NCBI GenBank assembly: GCA_037178855.1
Contig: JASJZC010000004.1
Coordinates: 3,472,001-3,536,000, forward strand
Direction of reading: 5' to 3'
Source: Oscheius sp. JU75
Lineage: Eukaryota; Nematoda; Chromadorea; Rhabditida; Rhabditidae
DNA: 64,000 bases
The notes under the pieces were generated by a model. It saw only the letters and a list, made by a program, of their open reading frames with translations. It searched no databases and had not been told where the DNA came from. Shown here in pieces: positions 20,867 to 32,111 of this stretch. Positions within the stretch are counted from its first letter, which is position 1. Each line of letters begins with the position of its first letter. A program made the position numbers and the translations under genes.

Positions 20867-22935
20867 ATGCCGTCCCAGGGTTAGTCCAGCTATTCTCATC
20901 TGGCAATTAATCCAATTGCAACAATCCTCCAGTCCTTTCGGGTCCTTTTGATTGGCCCATAGGTACAGAGAACTATAGCTGAAGGAACAGTCCTCGCCTT
21001 TCGTACAGTACATAGTAGCGCTGTCTTATATCTTTTCGACCTAGGAGCCGAAAGACTTTGTTAGTATCCAGGTAGCTGCTGGGAAGATGGAAATTGAAGG
21101 CACGGTACTGACTAATGAGACAGTACGGTCCTAGTTTTGCAAAAATCTTTTGGGAACATTCAGTGGTCTTGAACAACCTATTGACCATAGCTGTCTAGCA
21201 ATGGTGACATCCGAGAGACATTCTCTACTGTGCATCTGAAGTTTTTGGGTATGAGCTCATGAAGAGCTTCTGTTTTCGGAAGAATCCAGCTGACAGCTTA
21301 GCATTAGTACTACCAGATCAAGCTTTGTTGAGTGATTAGGGAGAAGCATTTAGGTAGTTAGATTTGAGCCAGGCAGCCAAAGACCAAGAGATTCAAAACG
21401 GGATGTGTAGAATAACAGAGTTACTTGCAGACCAGCTCAAAGAGATCTTCAACCTCTACGATGAGGAACTTGACGGCAAGATCGACGGAACCCAGATCGC
21501 AGACGTCGTCCGCGCTGCTGGACTCAAGCCCACCAATGCTATGGTCGTGAAGGTACCAAAATTTCTTCCTCCTCCCTCCAAAACCGACATTTCAGGCTTC
21601 CGGCCAGGAGTTCAAGCGCAAGGGTGAGAAGCGCATCACTTTCGAGGAGTGGCTGCCCATCTACGAGCAGCTCTCCAAGGAAAAGGTCAGTTCACAGTTA
21701 GAGTTGAAACTAATCAATGAGTCACAAATCTGTGAAAATTCTCTCTCTCTCGTGGTTCTACCGCGGCAGAGCTCGAGAGCCCTCTCTCAAGGTCGGCTCA
21801 AACATGCCGGCGGGTTTACACTCGGGACTTCCCGAGAACCTCAATCCCCCCGCATCCACAGCTGGAATTTGAGAACAGATTTCAATGAAGATAACTTTGA
21901 TACAATATCGGTAGTCAATTGGGGAGGAACACTTTTGAATCAAATGTTTGTTTGGTTTTCGCCAGTGAGCTAGATATTGATTCCTATTGTTATACCTTTT
22001 TCGGAGTAATTTTAGTCCAACAGTACTAAGATCAAAATGAGCTGTTCCTCGTGGAACTTTCTTCCAAAAAGTGGAGCCAACTGCTCCTTGGTGTGTTACG
22101 TGACTATTACACATTCGTTGAACCAACCAGTTGTCTTCCGGGAATCCGACCAGAGATAGAGGGCATGGTAGTCAGGCGAGATAGATGCGGTGGACAGTGA
22201 CCAGAAGAGTCGCAACTTGAATTAACGGAGTCTTTCCAACAGATTCCTGTTCAATGTTAAAAGTGCCATTACAGGAGCAGGGAACCTACGCCGACTTCGT
22301 TGAGGGACTCAAGGTCTTCGACAAGGAGGAGTGCGGAAAGATTCTGTGCGCCGAGCTCAGACACATTCTTCTGGCTCTCGGAGAGAGGCTCTCCGCCGAC
22401 GAGGTAGTCACTTCTCTCTTTTTCTCCAAATCATCCTCTTCCAGGCTGACGAGCTTCTTAAGGGAGTTGAAGACGCCGAGGGCATGGTCAAATACGAGGG
22501 TAGGTATTTGCCTATCAGTCGTTTTTTGTCTTCGAGTAGATCTCGGACACTCACTCTTCCTCCCACGCCTTCTTTTGTTCTGTTTACTTGCGCGCGCTTT
22601 TCCGCGAACAGCCGCGTGCGCCTCTCTGACGTTGTAACATCGAGAGAGATGGCAGCGAGTGAAGAGAGCTCCGATCGATCCGATCTCGCAGGAAAGATGG
22701 ACAACCCACTCAAAAAATAGCAGTACTTGTCTGGTTCTCTTTTTACTGTAGTTACTTTTTAAGTGTCCTTTTGGGGCACGAGCAGAAACAGTAAACACAA
22801 GGAAAAGCAGAGTTGATACTCAAGCAGACTCTCAAATTGAGAAGACTGTCCTTATCTCAAGGGTAGAGGTATAAGAGGCAACTTTCAGACTTCATCAAGA
22901 AGGTTCTGGCTGGTCCTTTCCCCGATAGCGACTAG
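20867..22935 (+). CDS. mlc-3: myosin essential light chain, two alternative last exons
   Basis: The essential (alkali) light chain of muscle myosin, which wraps the lever arm of the heavy chain. Exons are 20867-20879, 21431-21552, 21596-21685, 22275-22403 and 22445-22499, then either 22692-22720 or 22889-22935. The protein has EF-hand-like lobes ([54 protein letters not shown]) whose calcium-ligand positions are mostly lost, as expected for this family. The start has only four codons before the first intron. The distal last exon ends the protein in [15 protein letters not shown], the proximal one in GKMDNPLKK; both acceptors join the same phase. Introns 1 (551 nt) and 3 (589 nt) are long for this genome and may carry muscle enhancers. 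Confidence 0.92.
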
Positions 22936-23427
22936 ACGGTCGTCGAGTTCCACCCATCCAACTCTATATATGGTCCACCACCATGCACCTGATCCGTGTA
23001 TAAACAAGTCTAGTAATGGCCATCTGATGTGTTTCGCTGCTCGCTCTGACTGTGCGGTGTGGAGTAGCACAGCCTTTAGCCCTTGTTTTGGTTAGAGTAA
23101 ACAAGTAGTCTTTGGATCCCAGCCTCTCTTCATCTTCTTCTCCTTCTCACCCTATCCGCTACTCCCCACACTCGATTCTTTCGACAGTAAGACCCCGTCT
23201 CTTCCTTTTTTCTTATCGTTTACAAAGATTTTTATTGTGTACGTTGGCGAATAAACACAAGCTATTGTGCCCAGGGGGAAACTAGTTGAGGCTGGGGACT
23301 CTTTGGGTAGAACTGCCACCATTTCTAGAGACAGTGGTTAGTCGAGATAATGTGTAAAGTAAGAGAATTAACAATCCGTTGTCATGATAGCTCTTTTTCT
23401 CATACAGTGAATCCTACCTCGACTGAT
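22936..23427. other. intergenic stretch between convergent genes
   Basis: About 490 nt containing the 3' ends of the myosin light chain and GIPC genes. A CTATATATGG element near 22962-22971 resembles a CArG box. No exon is supported. Confidence 0.4.
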
Positions 23428-24430
23428 TTATAGAGTGTTTTTGAGATCGCTGGCAATGCCCCACATGTCAAAGACGAGCTCGTCGGGGAACTGGAACATC
23501 TAAAGGTCCGACTCGCGAACCTTCTGGAACATTTCCTGGAGAGTCTTACATCCGACGGCCGTGTCCCAGATCGTCTGAGCGAGTTCGTCGTCCTCGACGC
23601 CAATGTAGTCACGGAAGAGACGATTCATCTTGTCGATCATCTCCTTATTGGGTCCATTCGACTGAACGACCACGGCGCCGTCAGCCTTGAATCGAACTGT
23701 TCCAGAGCCAGACGTCATCTTCTTCGACGTGACACTGTTCCTCGACTGGAGCATGTTGAATCCCGAGGTGATGGGATTGATGAGACGCAGGACGAAGCTC
23801 TGACCGATGGGTAACTCTCGAATGAGCTTGGCGACCTCATAGTGACGGAGACCGAGAACCGACTGGCCTTGAATGCTCTCGATGAGTTGACCCACGGCCA
23901 AGCCAGGACTAGCAGCTGCAGCAACAGTTCCAGCCTCGATCTTCTTGAGGAAGGGACGACAGAGTCCGTTATCGGTGATAGTCACTCCCAGAGTCTCTTT
24001 CGTCTTGGCCAACTCGATCTCGACGGGCTGACCGCGCATGTGAACAAGCAGCAGATCGTCCTGTTCCATGGTTCCAGTGGAGAGATCCGTCATCTGGGTC
24101 GAGTTACGCGTACAGTAGATGATGTCCTCTGAGTTCATCTTGAATCCCTTGGCAGTCTTGTCGTAGAGCTCGGTTGAAGTTGGTCACTTGGATCGTCGCC
24201 GAGCCCTGGGCCTGCTGGCACGAGAACGTCAACTGCAGTGGCTTCGGTTCATGGACTTGTAGATCTCTCCAATCACTTTCTTCTTCTCTTCAGCTGCAGT
24301 CACAGGCATTGGACAGGTACGATTTCTCGAACGAGAACGACAGGCACGGGAGCGGGAGCGACGCCGCTGGCTGAATTGGTTTGAGTTGAAGAGCAAGAAG
24401 AAAAGTAGTCAACCAGAACAGCGCAGCCAT
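23428..24430 (-). CDS. GIPC PDZ protein, disrupted
   Basis: GIPC proteins link membrane receptors to myosin VI during endocytosis. The order GH1, PDZ, GH2 is visible. The N-terminus starts at 24430; a 37 nt intron and a 44 nt intron lead into LTFSCQQAQGSATIQVTNF. Next come ELYDKTAKGFK (GH1), the PDZ domain (LGVTITDNGLCRPFLKKIE...IESIQGQSVLGLRHYEVA) and GH2 (FRDYIGVEDDELAQTIW). Two lesions are present. One extra base near 24172 shifts the frame between VTNFN and ELYDK. An in-frame TAG at 23500-23502 precedes the conserved end (FQFPDELVFDMWGIASD), which continues to TAA at 23428. The rest is intact and well conserved, so this is either a recent pseudogene, a sequence error or a gene using readthrough. 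Confidence 0.75.
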
Positions 24431-24937
24431 TTCCGGTAGAGGAGCCGTTAGTAACTGACTACTATTTGTTGCAACTCCTTTTCAAGTTTTCCAAAATCTA
24501 AAATCCAAAAAGTATTAATTTGTTTCCCCATTTTACTGTCGCAAGTTGTGTTAAACTTCCTTGTTGGCAAAGATATCAAAGAGGGAAGACTGAACGCTCC
24601 GTCTGAAGACGATAGTAGACTTTTCTGTATAATACGCTTATTTCTTTCCGAACTGTTCTCTCTCTCTATCTCTTTTAGCTACAACATGGATTCCCTCTTC
24701 TAGCTTGAAAACTTTACTCAAATCAGAAAGTAATCAGAAAGATCGAAAGGACTTATCAAGCCGGGTTATTATCTCCGCATCACTCTTTCCCGTCTCAGAG
24801 TCTTTGTTTTTTATTGGGAGACCAGTATGTCACCGCAAGAATCGAATAAACTCCCAACAGGATAGGCTTTTATTGACGGGAATACGAAAAGGTAATAGCA
24901 GTAAGGCGGAAAGGCAAAGTGGACAGACAGTCTCCGT
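24431..24937. other. intergenic stretch downstream of mlp-1
   Basis: About 500 nt between the GIPC start and the LIM gene stop, on the same strand. It includes the LIM gene 3' end and the presumed GIPC leader. A CT-dinucleotide run lies near 24659-24672. No exon is supported. Confidence 0.4.
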
Positions 24938-26047
24938 TTAGCTGTGAGACGGGTTGATAGGGGCGACGAAGGCTTCTCCACACAGAGGCTTGTTGCTGAA
25001 AATTTTATTGTCTGAGTTATTTAAACGGCCATAATCGGTTAGTGTGTATAAACTGAATGTGCAAGCATAGCCGTCATCACGTACGTCATTTCGACTTCCT
25101 TGTTTCCGAATCGAGCACCAGAATCCATGGTCAAGGCTCCAGCTCCTAGTCCGAAACCGACACCCTTGGGGCCGTACTTCCTTCCGTGACATTGCTTACA
25201 ATAGAGCTCGTTCTCGTGAGGAGCGACGGTACAGCTGTCAAGAAGCTTGTTGCACATGTCTGAAACGAGTGGTCAAGCGAGAGAGGTCGGTTCTGTGCAG
25301 AGACTGTTAGTCGGGAGGACAGAGGACGTGCAACATAACTATTTTTTGGACACATACGTCATATCGACCTCCTTATTTCCGAAATGTTCGCCAGTATCCA
25401 TGGTCAAGGTCTGACCGATTCCGAAGCCTACACCTTTGGGACCGTAACGACGACAATGACACTGCTTACAGAACAATTCGGCTGCGTGCTCGCAACAATT
25501 CGTGCTGTCCAGCAGCTTGTTGCACATTGCTGCAAAACAGTCGACTGGGTACAAGTATTTGGGTTCTGATCAGTCAAGAGATCCGCTTTGGTTCAGTTGG
25601 CCCCTTTGAAAAATCTGTTTGGATCGACGCGTCTCGCTCGAGTGGTCTCCACAGTCAACAAATTTGGTCTCGCACCTGTCGCCTCGGGCAATTGACAGCT
25701 GAGTCACAATCCCTTCGAAATATTACTATTTCGAAAGGAATGAACCCTGTCCACTTTTATGACGGGTATTCGAGTCAGTCACAGCTGTTTCTCATAGCAG
25801 TGACCCGGTCTTCGTAATGATTACACTCGAAGTGCGCAGCTCAACCAATAGCTCTCTACAGTTTCGAAAGATTCAGATAAAGACACGAACGGACAGGGGT
25901 ATTGAAGCAAGGTTCTCGTGAAGAAAACTCACTGCACTTGAAGCAGAACTTGTGCCACTTGTAACCACCGGCTACCATCTCCTCAGCAGCGTAGACAGAC
26001 TTTCCACACTTGGGACATTTGGCGTGTTCGACTGGCTTGAACGGCAT
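24938..26047 (-). CDS. mlp-1: muscle LIM protein with two alternative middle exons
   Basis: A CSRP/MLP-type single-LIM protein of about 115 residues, expected in muscle sarcomeres and nuclei. Exon 1 (26047-25933) encodes the first zinc module (CPKC...WHKFCFKC). It can join either exon 2a (25529-25358) or exon 2b (25259-25085). Each of these encodes the second zinc module (MCNKLLDS...CKQCH) plus the glycine-rich linker ([11 protein letters not shown]). Exon 3 (24995-24938) adds [18 protein letters not shown]. Exons 2a and 2b are 172 and 175 nt, the same phase, and about 60% alike, so using both would duplicate half a LIM domain; they look mutually exclusive. A CTTTCAG acceptor lies shortly upstream of the ATG. 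Confidence 0.92.
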
Positions 26048-29000
26048 CTTCCCTCCCTCCTGTTGTCTCCCCTGAAAGAGGAGGATTGGATAGTTAATAA
26101 GAGGAATGAATGCGCGGATGAGGCGCTTTCGTGATCGAACACCTTAAAGTCAAACAAGAGACAATGGCGCGAGGAGGGCGGAGGAGGGAGGTAGAAAGAG
26201 AGAGCGCGAGAGCCAGACAGGAGTTGGGCAACGAAGTGCTGGAGAGATAAAGGAAGAAAAAGAAGCCGTCAGGTCTTCTAGCTCTCGAACTCTCGCCAGC
26301 TGTTATGTAAGTGGGCCTCTACGGAATGAGTCACAGGTTATCGTCGGTCCAAAATCACTCAGTTTCGAAGTATTGCTGTCGCTGTAGAAAATGTGCAGGG
26401 ATTTTCAAGGTAGTGTTGCGATTGGACATTCTGAGACAGCAACTTATAGAAATTTCATTAATTTGTTCTTCTTAGACAATTCGAAACGGTGATAAAGTCC
26501 TCTAGAACATTCAGGATTTTAAAAAGAACTGTGGGACATTTAATTCGCTGAGACTAAAGGCACAAGAGGTGCGCAAAAGGTCTGAAAAAGCACACGTGCG
26601 GGCGACCTCTGACTCCGTCAGTGCACTTTGGAAATGAGAGATAAAGACGACCGGTTTCCGGTCGATGCGCAGCTTTACCGGGTAGAAAAAGATTATGAGG
26701 ACAGGCGGTCGAGTCTTTCAAGAGAGAAACATTCGGAAATGAGGTGTCCCAGAGAGAAAGACAGCTGACACACGTGAAAATAGCGATGACACCGGCCGTT
26801 CGAGGGTGACAGCTAGAAGGCGACTCTTTTTGGAGCAGCGACCAACAGTTACGAAGACATATTTGTTCAAAGGGAGGTCCGCGCGGAAAGCTGATTAGGA
26901 GTGCGAGTTGAGGTATGCTAATGAGGAACAGGACAAGCCACTGTAACACTGGCACGCCTACGATGGTGTGATTTGTTTTAGTGAGCCTGCTCATAAAAAT
27001 ATTTGGAATGTACTTTTTATAAACGGCAGATATTTCACGAGCCCAGGAGGATCAATCTTGAGCGGTAATATTTGCAGCCTGAGCCAGCTTGGTCTGCCTC
27101 AACCGGTCGATCCAGTTTCTACACGTGCCGCTGGTCGAGACTACACGACTTGCTCAAACAGAGGGAAGGAAATGGCAGCTACCAACAACGACGAGAGGGG
27201 ACGATTGTTTCAAATGGATGGTGGGCGCGGCGAAATAAGCGAGAATAGGGCTGATTCAGGCCAAATAAGACAAAAGATTCGTCAGACAGCGCCGGAGAAG
27301 AAGAAATCCACAAAAATATGCCTAGAAAAGAGCCAAAGAAACAATTGGTGCTATACAAATCGTTCACAAATCGTTACCATCAGACAAACTGGAAAACACG
27401 GTCTGGGGAAATGGTTTCCAACTATATTAGGATCGTCTCTTTGCCATACCTCCCACTTGAACTGCTTCACCGTTTTCTTGGATTACCCTTAGGCCGAGCT
27501 GTTGTTCGTTTGCTTTTCTTTAGCAACGGGATGAATAACAAAAACTGCTGTTTCTTCGTGCAGCCCAATTGCCAGCAGATCATCCCGTGCAACGGCGCGA
27601 CGAGGTGAAGGTACCGGCCGATTCGAGCTGTTCAAACTATCAATTATCAATCCCATTTTCTCGGGTCCAGCCGTTGTTTTGTGAAATTCTATCTGGAAAC
27701 ACTTTAAATCCCTTTTTTCCACCCCATTTTCGATTTCCCAGCAGCCTTTCAACCTGTTCGACGCAAAAAATGCAGATTACCCGTACCATTTGGCAGGAGA
27801 AGACTGCAGAACTTTTCCGTACAGAATTCCAAGCGCGAAGCGTTTTGAGTCCGCAGACTCAAGGTCATTGCAAGTCCGCGTCGAGATAATATGCGTATCC
27901 GAGTTTGCTCCGTGCACAAATTTTCAAAGGTTGTTCGCTGCTGCTCAAAATGTCACTTGAACAATTCTGTTTTCAGTTAATCGATCGCTCTAGAACTTGT
28001 TGAGGAACGGGTCTTCGTAAGAACGACTGTCAAGATAATTCTGCTGTGCTGCTATAAGGCGAGAGTCAACATCGAAGCAAGCAGCCTGGAGATGTCTGTT
28101 TTGGAAGGCCTTCGTGACGATGCTGCAGTACTGTTCGAAAAGACGCCAGTGCGTTGAAGTAGCAGTCCTAGAGAAAAAAGGCCGAAACTTACTGAAGCCG
28201 AAGATTGATGAAATCGCAATGTGAAACAGATGCTCATATGACTCATTGATTCGGAGAAGCCTTGATGCTCACTGTCAAACGTATGTCTTGAAGACTGCCG
28301 TCAGCCATGTGACGAGGTGAGTGCGCTGCTGAACGAATGTCTGCCAAAGAATGGAAAGAAACGAACACATGCTGACGAGATTTTGACGACCGACCAGGCT
28401 CGATTTTTTTCCACGGGAAGACAGGTCATGTCACGTTTTTCTAACTTGACAAGTCGCGAGACCTACCACTCATTACGTCAACATGACCGGTCTCGACAGG
28501 TCAAATCTCTGAAATTTTCGGGCATGACCCGTATCCCAGATGTCACATTTTGAGCTAGGTTTTATCAACGCCTATATCTGGACATTGTGACTATGTGCGC
28601 TCGGGATCAGGTTTTCCTCACAACGGCACTTTCTGACATCCTCATGAGCATCATTGACTCCTCCAACAGTCTCTCGTAGTACTCCTTCCGAGCAATCCAG
28701 CTCAATCCATTCCAGCGAAAATCTGGCATGACTCTTTTTCCAAATGACGTGTTCAGCTCACGGGATCAGTACTTCTCGACAGGCATCCGGCCAGTAGCTC
28801 CTTATAGCGGGATTCTTCTGACAACCTGAGTATCCTCGACTTCTCGCGACAATATTTCCATTCGTCCATTTGAGCAATCCAATTTCTCAGAGCTTCCAGC
28901 AAAAATTGGGTATGACCCGTCTCCCAAATGACGTTTTCGACTCTCGGGAAGCCAACACGTTCTTCTCGATGCAGCTCCTCCATATGTGACCCAGATTCTC

Positions 29001-29770
29001 CTCTTCTTATGAGTCTTTCAGCACGGACATCTTCGTGGAACTTGGTAGAGCTTCTCGCAAAGTCTCATTTTTGAGCAGGTTTTACACTTCACGGAGCTCC
29101 AGCGATCGATTAACTGAAAAAGTTTCCCGATGTTGTCAGGTGGTTTCTGGGTAATTCTTGGCATATGTTACTGATGCCTCTTACAGTGGACATAGAAAAA
29201 AAAGTTTGAGAACAACTTTTATTATCTCGTGGCAGCAACTCGCAAACAGTTCAGATTCTTTTCAAAATGGCATATCGAGAGAAAGTGGCTGTGGGACACA
29301 GTATAATGTGGTATAGGTCCCAGGGCCTAGAAATGAAGGGAAAAGAAGAGATACGGCTCTAAGTGTGCGTGCAAACGTTTAAAATGACAAAATGTCCAGT
29401 TAGATGAAGACGTTTCCAGAGAGAAAACGAAAAGATAGAAACACCCCCAGAAAGGAAAACGAACTATTGAAATTACAGTGGCAGGTGACGGGTAGGGCGA
29501 GCTTAGAAACATCTCTAATAAGTTGGTTTGCAAATTAGCTGCTCAAACGTACAACAATAAATATACCCGCATGAGTCCATACGATACCTAGAAGCAGTTG
29601 GAGAGAGCAAAAGGACTATCGCAGGATAAAAAGGAGCAGAGAACAACAAGGACACACAGGATATCACTCAGCGAGGACCCGAATCAAGATAGTTGGAAAT
29701 ATAAAATATATAGAAATATAAGGGAGAGGTGAATACCGCGTAACGAGAGGAAGTAGACACATGGGATTCT
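26048..29770. other. gene-poor 3.7 kb region
   Basis: This is the longest gene-free stretch of the window. It contains the upstream region of mlp-1, the 3' region of the IMP-like gene, and in the middle a diverged tandem repeat (28500-28960). ORFs of up to 174 codons (26968-27492) have no homology, no splice context and unnatural composition. A non-coding RNA is possible but I see no specific signal for one. Confidence 0.5.
28500..28960. repeat. diverged tandem repeat, unit about 190-205 bp
   Basis: Three copies of a module related to GGCATGACCCGTMTCCCAAATG start near 28516, 28722 and 28907. The latter two also share the preceding GAGCAATCCA...TTCCAGC block and the following CTCACGGG/CTCTCGGG block. 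In reverse translation the second and third copies give the related openings EHVIWKKSH and ENVIWETGH but then diverge. It is an old tandem duplication of unknown origin, perhaps a decayed coding repeat. Confidence 0.5.
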
Positions 29771-32111
29771 CTATTCAGCAGCACTCGACGAGGGACTGGT
29801 GGGCTTGTTGTGCGAGAGGCTGTCTGAAAGACCAGAATCTGATGGGCATATGATCATGTCTGTGGTTTTTCCAGAATAAATGAGCCATATGACATCGAAA
29901 AGATGAAAACGAACCATTGTTATCCTCTCGTCTTCTGTCGTGGATGGTAGTACGGCTAAACTCATTAATCAGGCTGAAAATTGATTCTATTTGAAAGCCA
30001 ATTCGAATATTATACCAGCTGATACGATACTGCACACTGCTCGAGCCGTGACAATTTCCGATAATACGAACAATGGTTCCTTCTACGCCTGAACGATAAT
30101 CGTAGAAGGCCACTAACGAACAAAGCATACCTTCCCTACAGTTCTCGTCAAGTGTCTCCACTTTCGGTTCATCTTCGGGAATTTTGACGGTAGTTCCCGT
30201 GATTCTCTGCAGCTCCTTGACATTCTGACCGCCCTTTCCAATGATCCGACCGACAAGACGAGAAGGAACGACAACTTCGGTACGGAGCTTGACGTCATCC
30301 AGATAGACTTGCTGTTGTTCGGCAATACGAGTGTAGATCATGTATTGGGCACGACACTGTTGGAAATCGTTTCCAGTAATGGTAACCAATCGCTCATCGT
30401 CCTAAATTATCAATTTAAATACATTTTATCATTGAAACTAGCTCTTCTCTCGCCGTTGTGAGAAGCAACCGGACCATCGCCCTGACCTTCCTCGACATCA
30501 CTGCGAATAGGCATGGTGCCCTGGAATTCCTGAGAAGCAGTCGTGTCAGATTTGTGCTCTTCCTCAGAACGATCCTTTCTCTCACTTCCTTCGATTCTGA
30601 TCAAAGCTCCGGAGTTGCGAATAATGTTTCGAATATGCAGTCCCTGAAAACCATGCCTTAAAAGGTAAACGATAACCTAATACCTTGGATCCAATTATAG
30701 CTCCAACCATGTTGTTGGGGACGTAGAGCTTGATAATTTTGGGAACCTGAGCATTGGCATTGACGGGCGCACGATTGACCGGCATGATCCACTGCTCGTT
30801 GCTCATAGGCGACATGAACGGCATTCCAGAAACTCCCGATGTGAGTTGCAACTGTAAAATCTATATCGGCCATAAAACTTCGGGTGTTTTGACCTCGCTG
30901 TCGAACTTAGCGACAAAACGGCGTAACAAGACAAATAACTCACTCTGTTGTTGAGATCCATCTCGAAGCTGTGACGCAACTTGGCAGAAATCTTCTGTTC
31001 AGCAGCGGAGACGCTCTCAATGGAAGGTCCTCTAACAGTGATGGTTCTCTCGAGAGTGACAAGGGCCTGGGGGAAATTGTTGATAATGTCCATGCCGGAG
31101 CTCAATCCAGAATTACCGTCTCCTGTACTAAAACTTCTCGTTTGTAAGAACGCTTCCCTGCTAACTAACTTGGAAACAATGATCACAGTTCCCGTCTCCT
31201 GCATAATCTTCTTGATGCTACAGCCCAAACGACCGATGAGACGACCAACCAACTGGTTGTGCGCGCGGATTCTCAACTCGACTTCTTTGTGGCTGAAAGT
31301 CCTCTTTTAATAAAAATTAATTTGAAGATCTTACTCGTCGCCTTCTTCCTTCTTCATCTCGGCCTCGACAATTTCCAGGATCTTAACCACGGCTCTGCCC
31401 GCGTTGTCCAATGGCCCAGTAATGTTAATAATCTGAACTTGCCGGTATATTCAAAGTGAATACTAATTGAACCTTATCCGCGTTTCCCTGAGTATCCTTC
31501 GGAACCTTTTGAGGATCGACCGTGATGCGAGCTTTGGTCTCGTTGATGATCTCCTTGATGTGAACTCCTTTGTTGCCGATGATGGCTCCTATATACTTGT
31601 GATCGACGAGAATACGCACAGGGAAATCCTGAAACAAGTGCTACATAACTGACTGGAAGAAAAGATATAGAGAACAAACCTGTCCAGGCATCTGGTATCT
31701 GGGGACTGAAGCAGCGGCAGTGTGCTGATGAGTAGAATCACCGGCGTTCATCATACCACTGCGAGCAGTGCGAGTACGGTTACTGTTCGAATGAGTGTGC
31801 GAGTTGATCGTCTGTCCATGCTGAGAACCTACAAGCTTAGGTTAGAAACACCCACCAATGGGGCTTACTATAATCAGGGCCGGAATTAGCCGGGCCGGCA
31901 GGAACTGTGTAGTGTTGCTGCTGGTAGGGGGATGTCTGCTGCTGAGGCTGCATTTGACCGTAATTCATCGAATACGAAGTAGGAGTCGTCTAAAAAAAAT
32001 GAATTACTCACCCGACAATTGGCACAACGAGCGTACCTGAGAGAAGTTCATATAATGATGGTTTGCCTGGTGAGCGGGTACTTGGGGCCTGCCCTGTGAA
32101 AAGTAGTCCAT
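29771..32111 (-). CDS. imph-1: IMP/IGF2BP-type RNA-binding protein with four KH domains
   Basis: An mRNA-binding protein of the IMP/Vg1RBP/ZBP1 family, which controls localisation, stability and translation of target mRNAs. The start at 32111 opens a Gln/Tyr/Pro-rich N-terminus without RRM domains. KH1 follows (VDHKYIGAIIGNKGVHIKEI), then KH2 (NQLVGRLIGRLGCSIKKIMQ), KH3 (VPNNMVGAIIGSKG) and KH4 (VPSRLVGRIIGKGGQNVKEL). The GXXG loops of KH1, KH3 and KH4 are canonical (GNKG, GSKG, GKGG); KH2 has GRLG. KH3 is interrupted by a long charged insertion. The C-terminus, after a phase-1 intron, is a short Ser-rich tail (PTSPSSSAAE) ending in TAG at 29771. Vertebrate IMPs add two RRMs, absent here as in some invertebrate members. 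At least nine short introns. Confidence 0.9.

Noticed and set aside
22286-22798. 170-codon minus-strand ORF opposite myosin light chain exons
   Set aside because: Antisense shadow of conserved exons, Arg/Ser-rich artefact.
24230-24330. Further frameshifts in the GIPC 5' region
   Set aside because: A 44 nt GT-AG intron and a 37 nt intron restore the frame, leaving only the one-base shift near 24172.
26968-27492. 174-codon ORF in the gene desert
   Set aside because: No homology and no splice signals that extend it; composition close to random.
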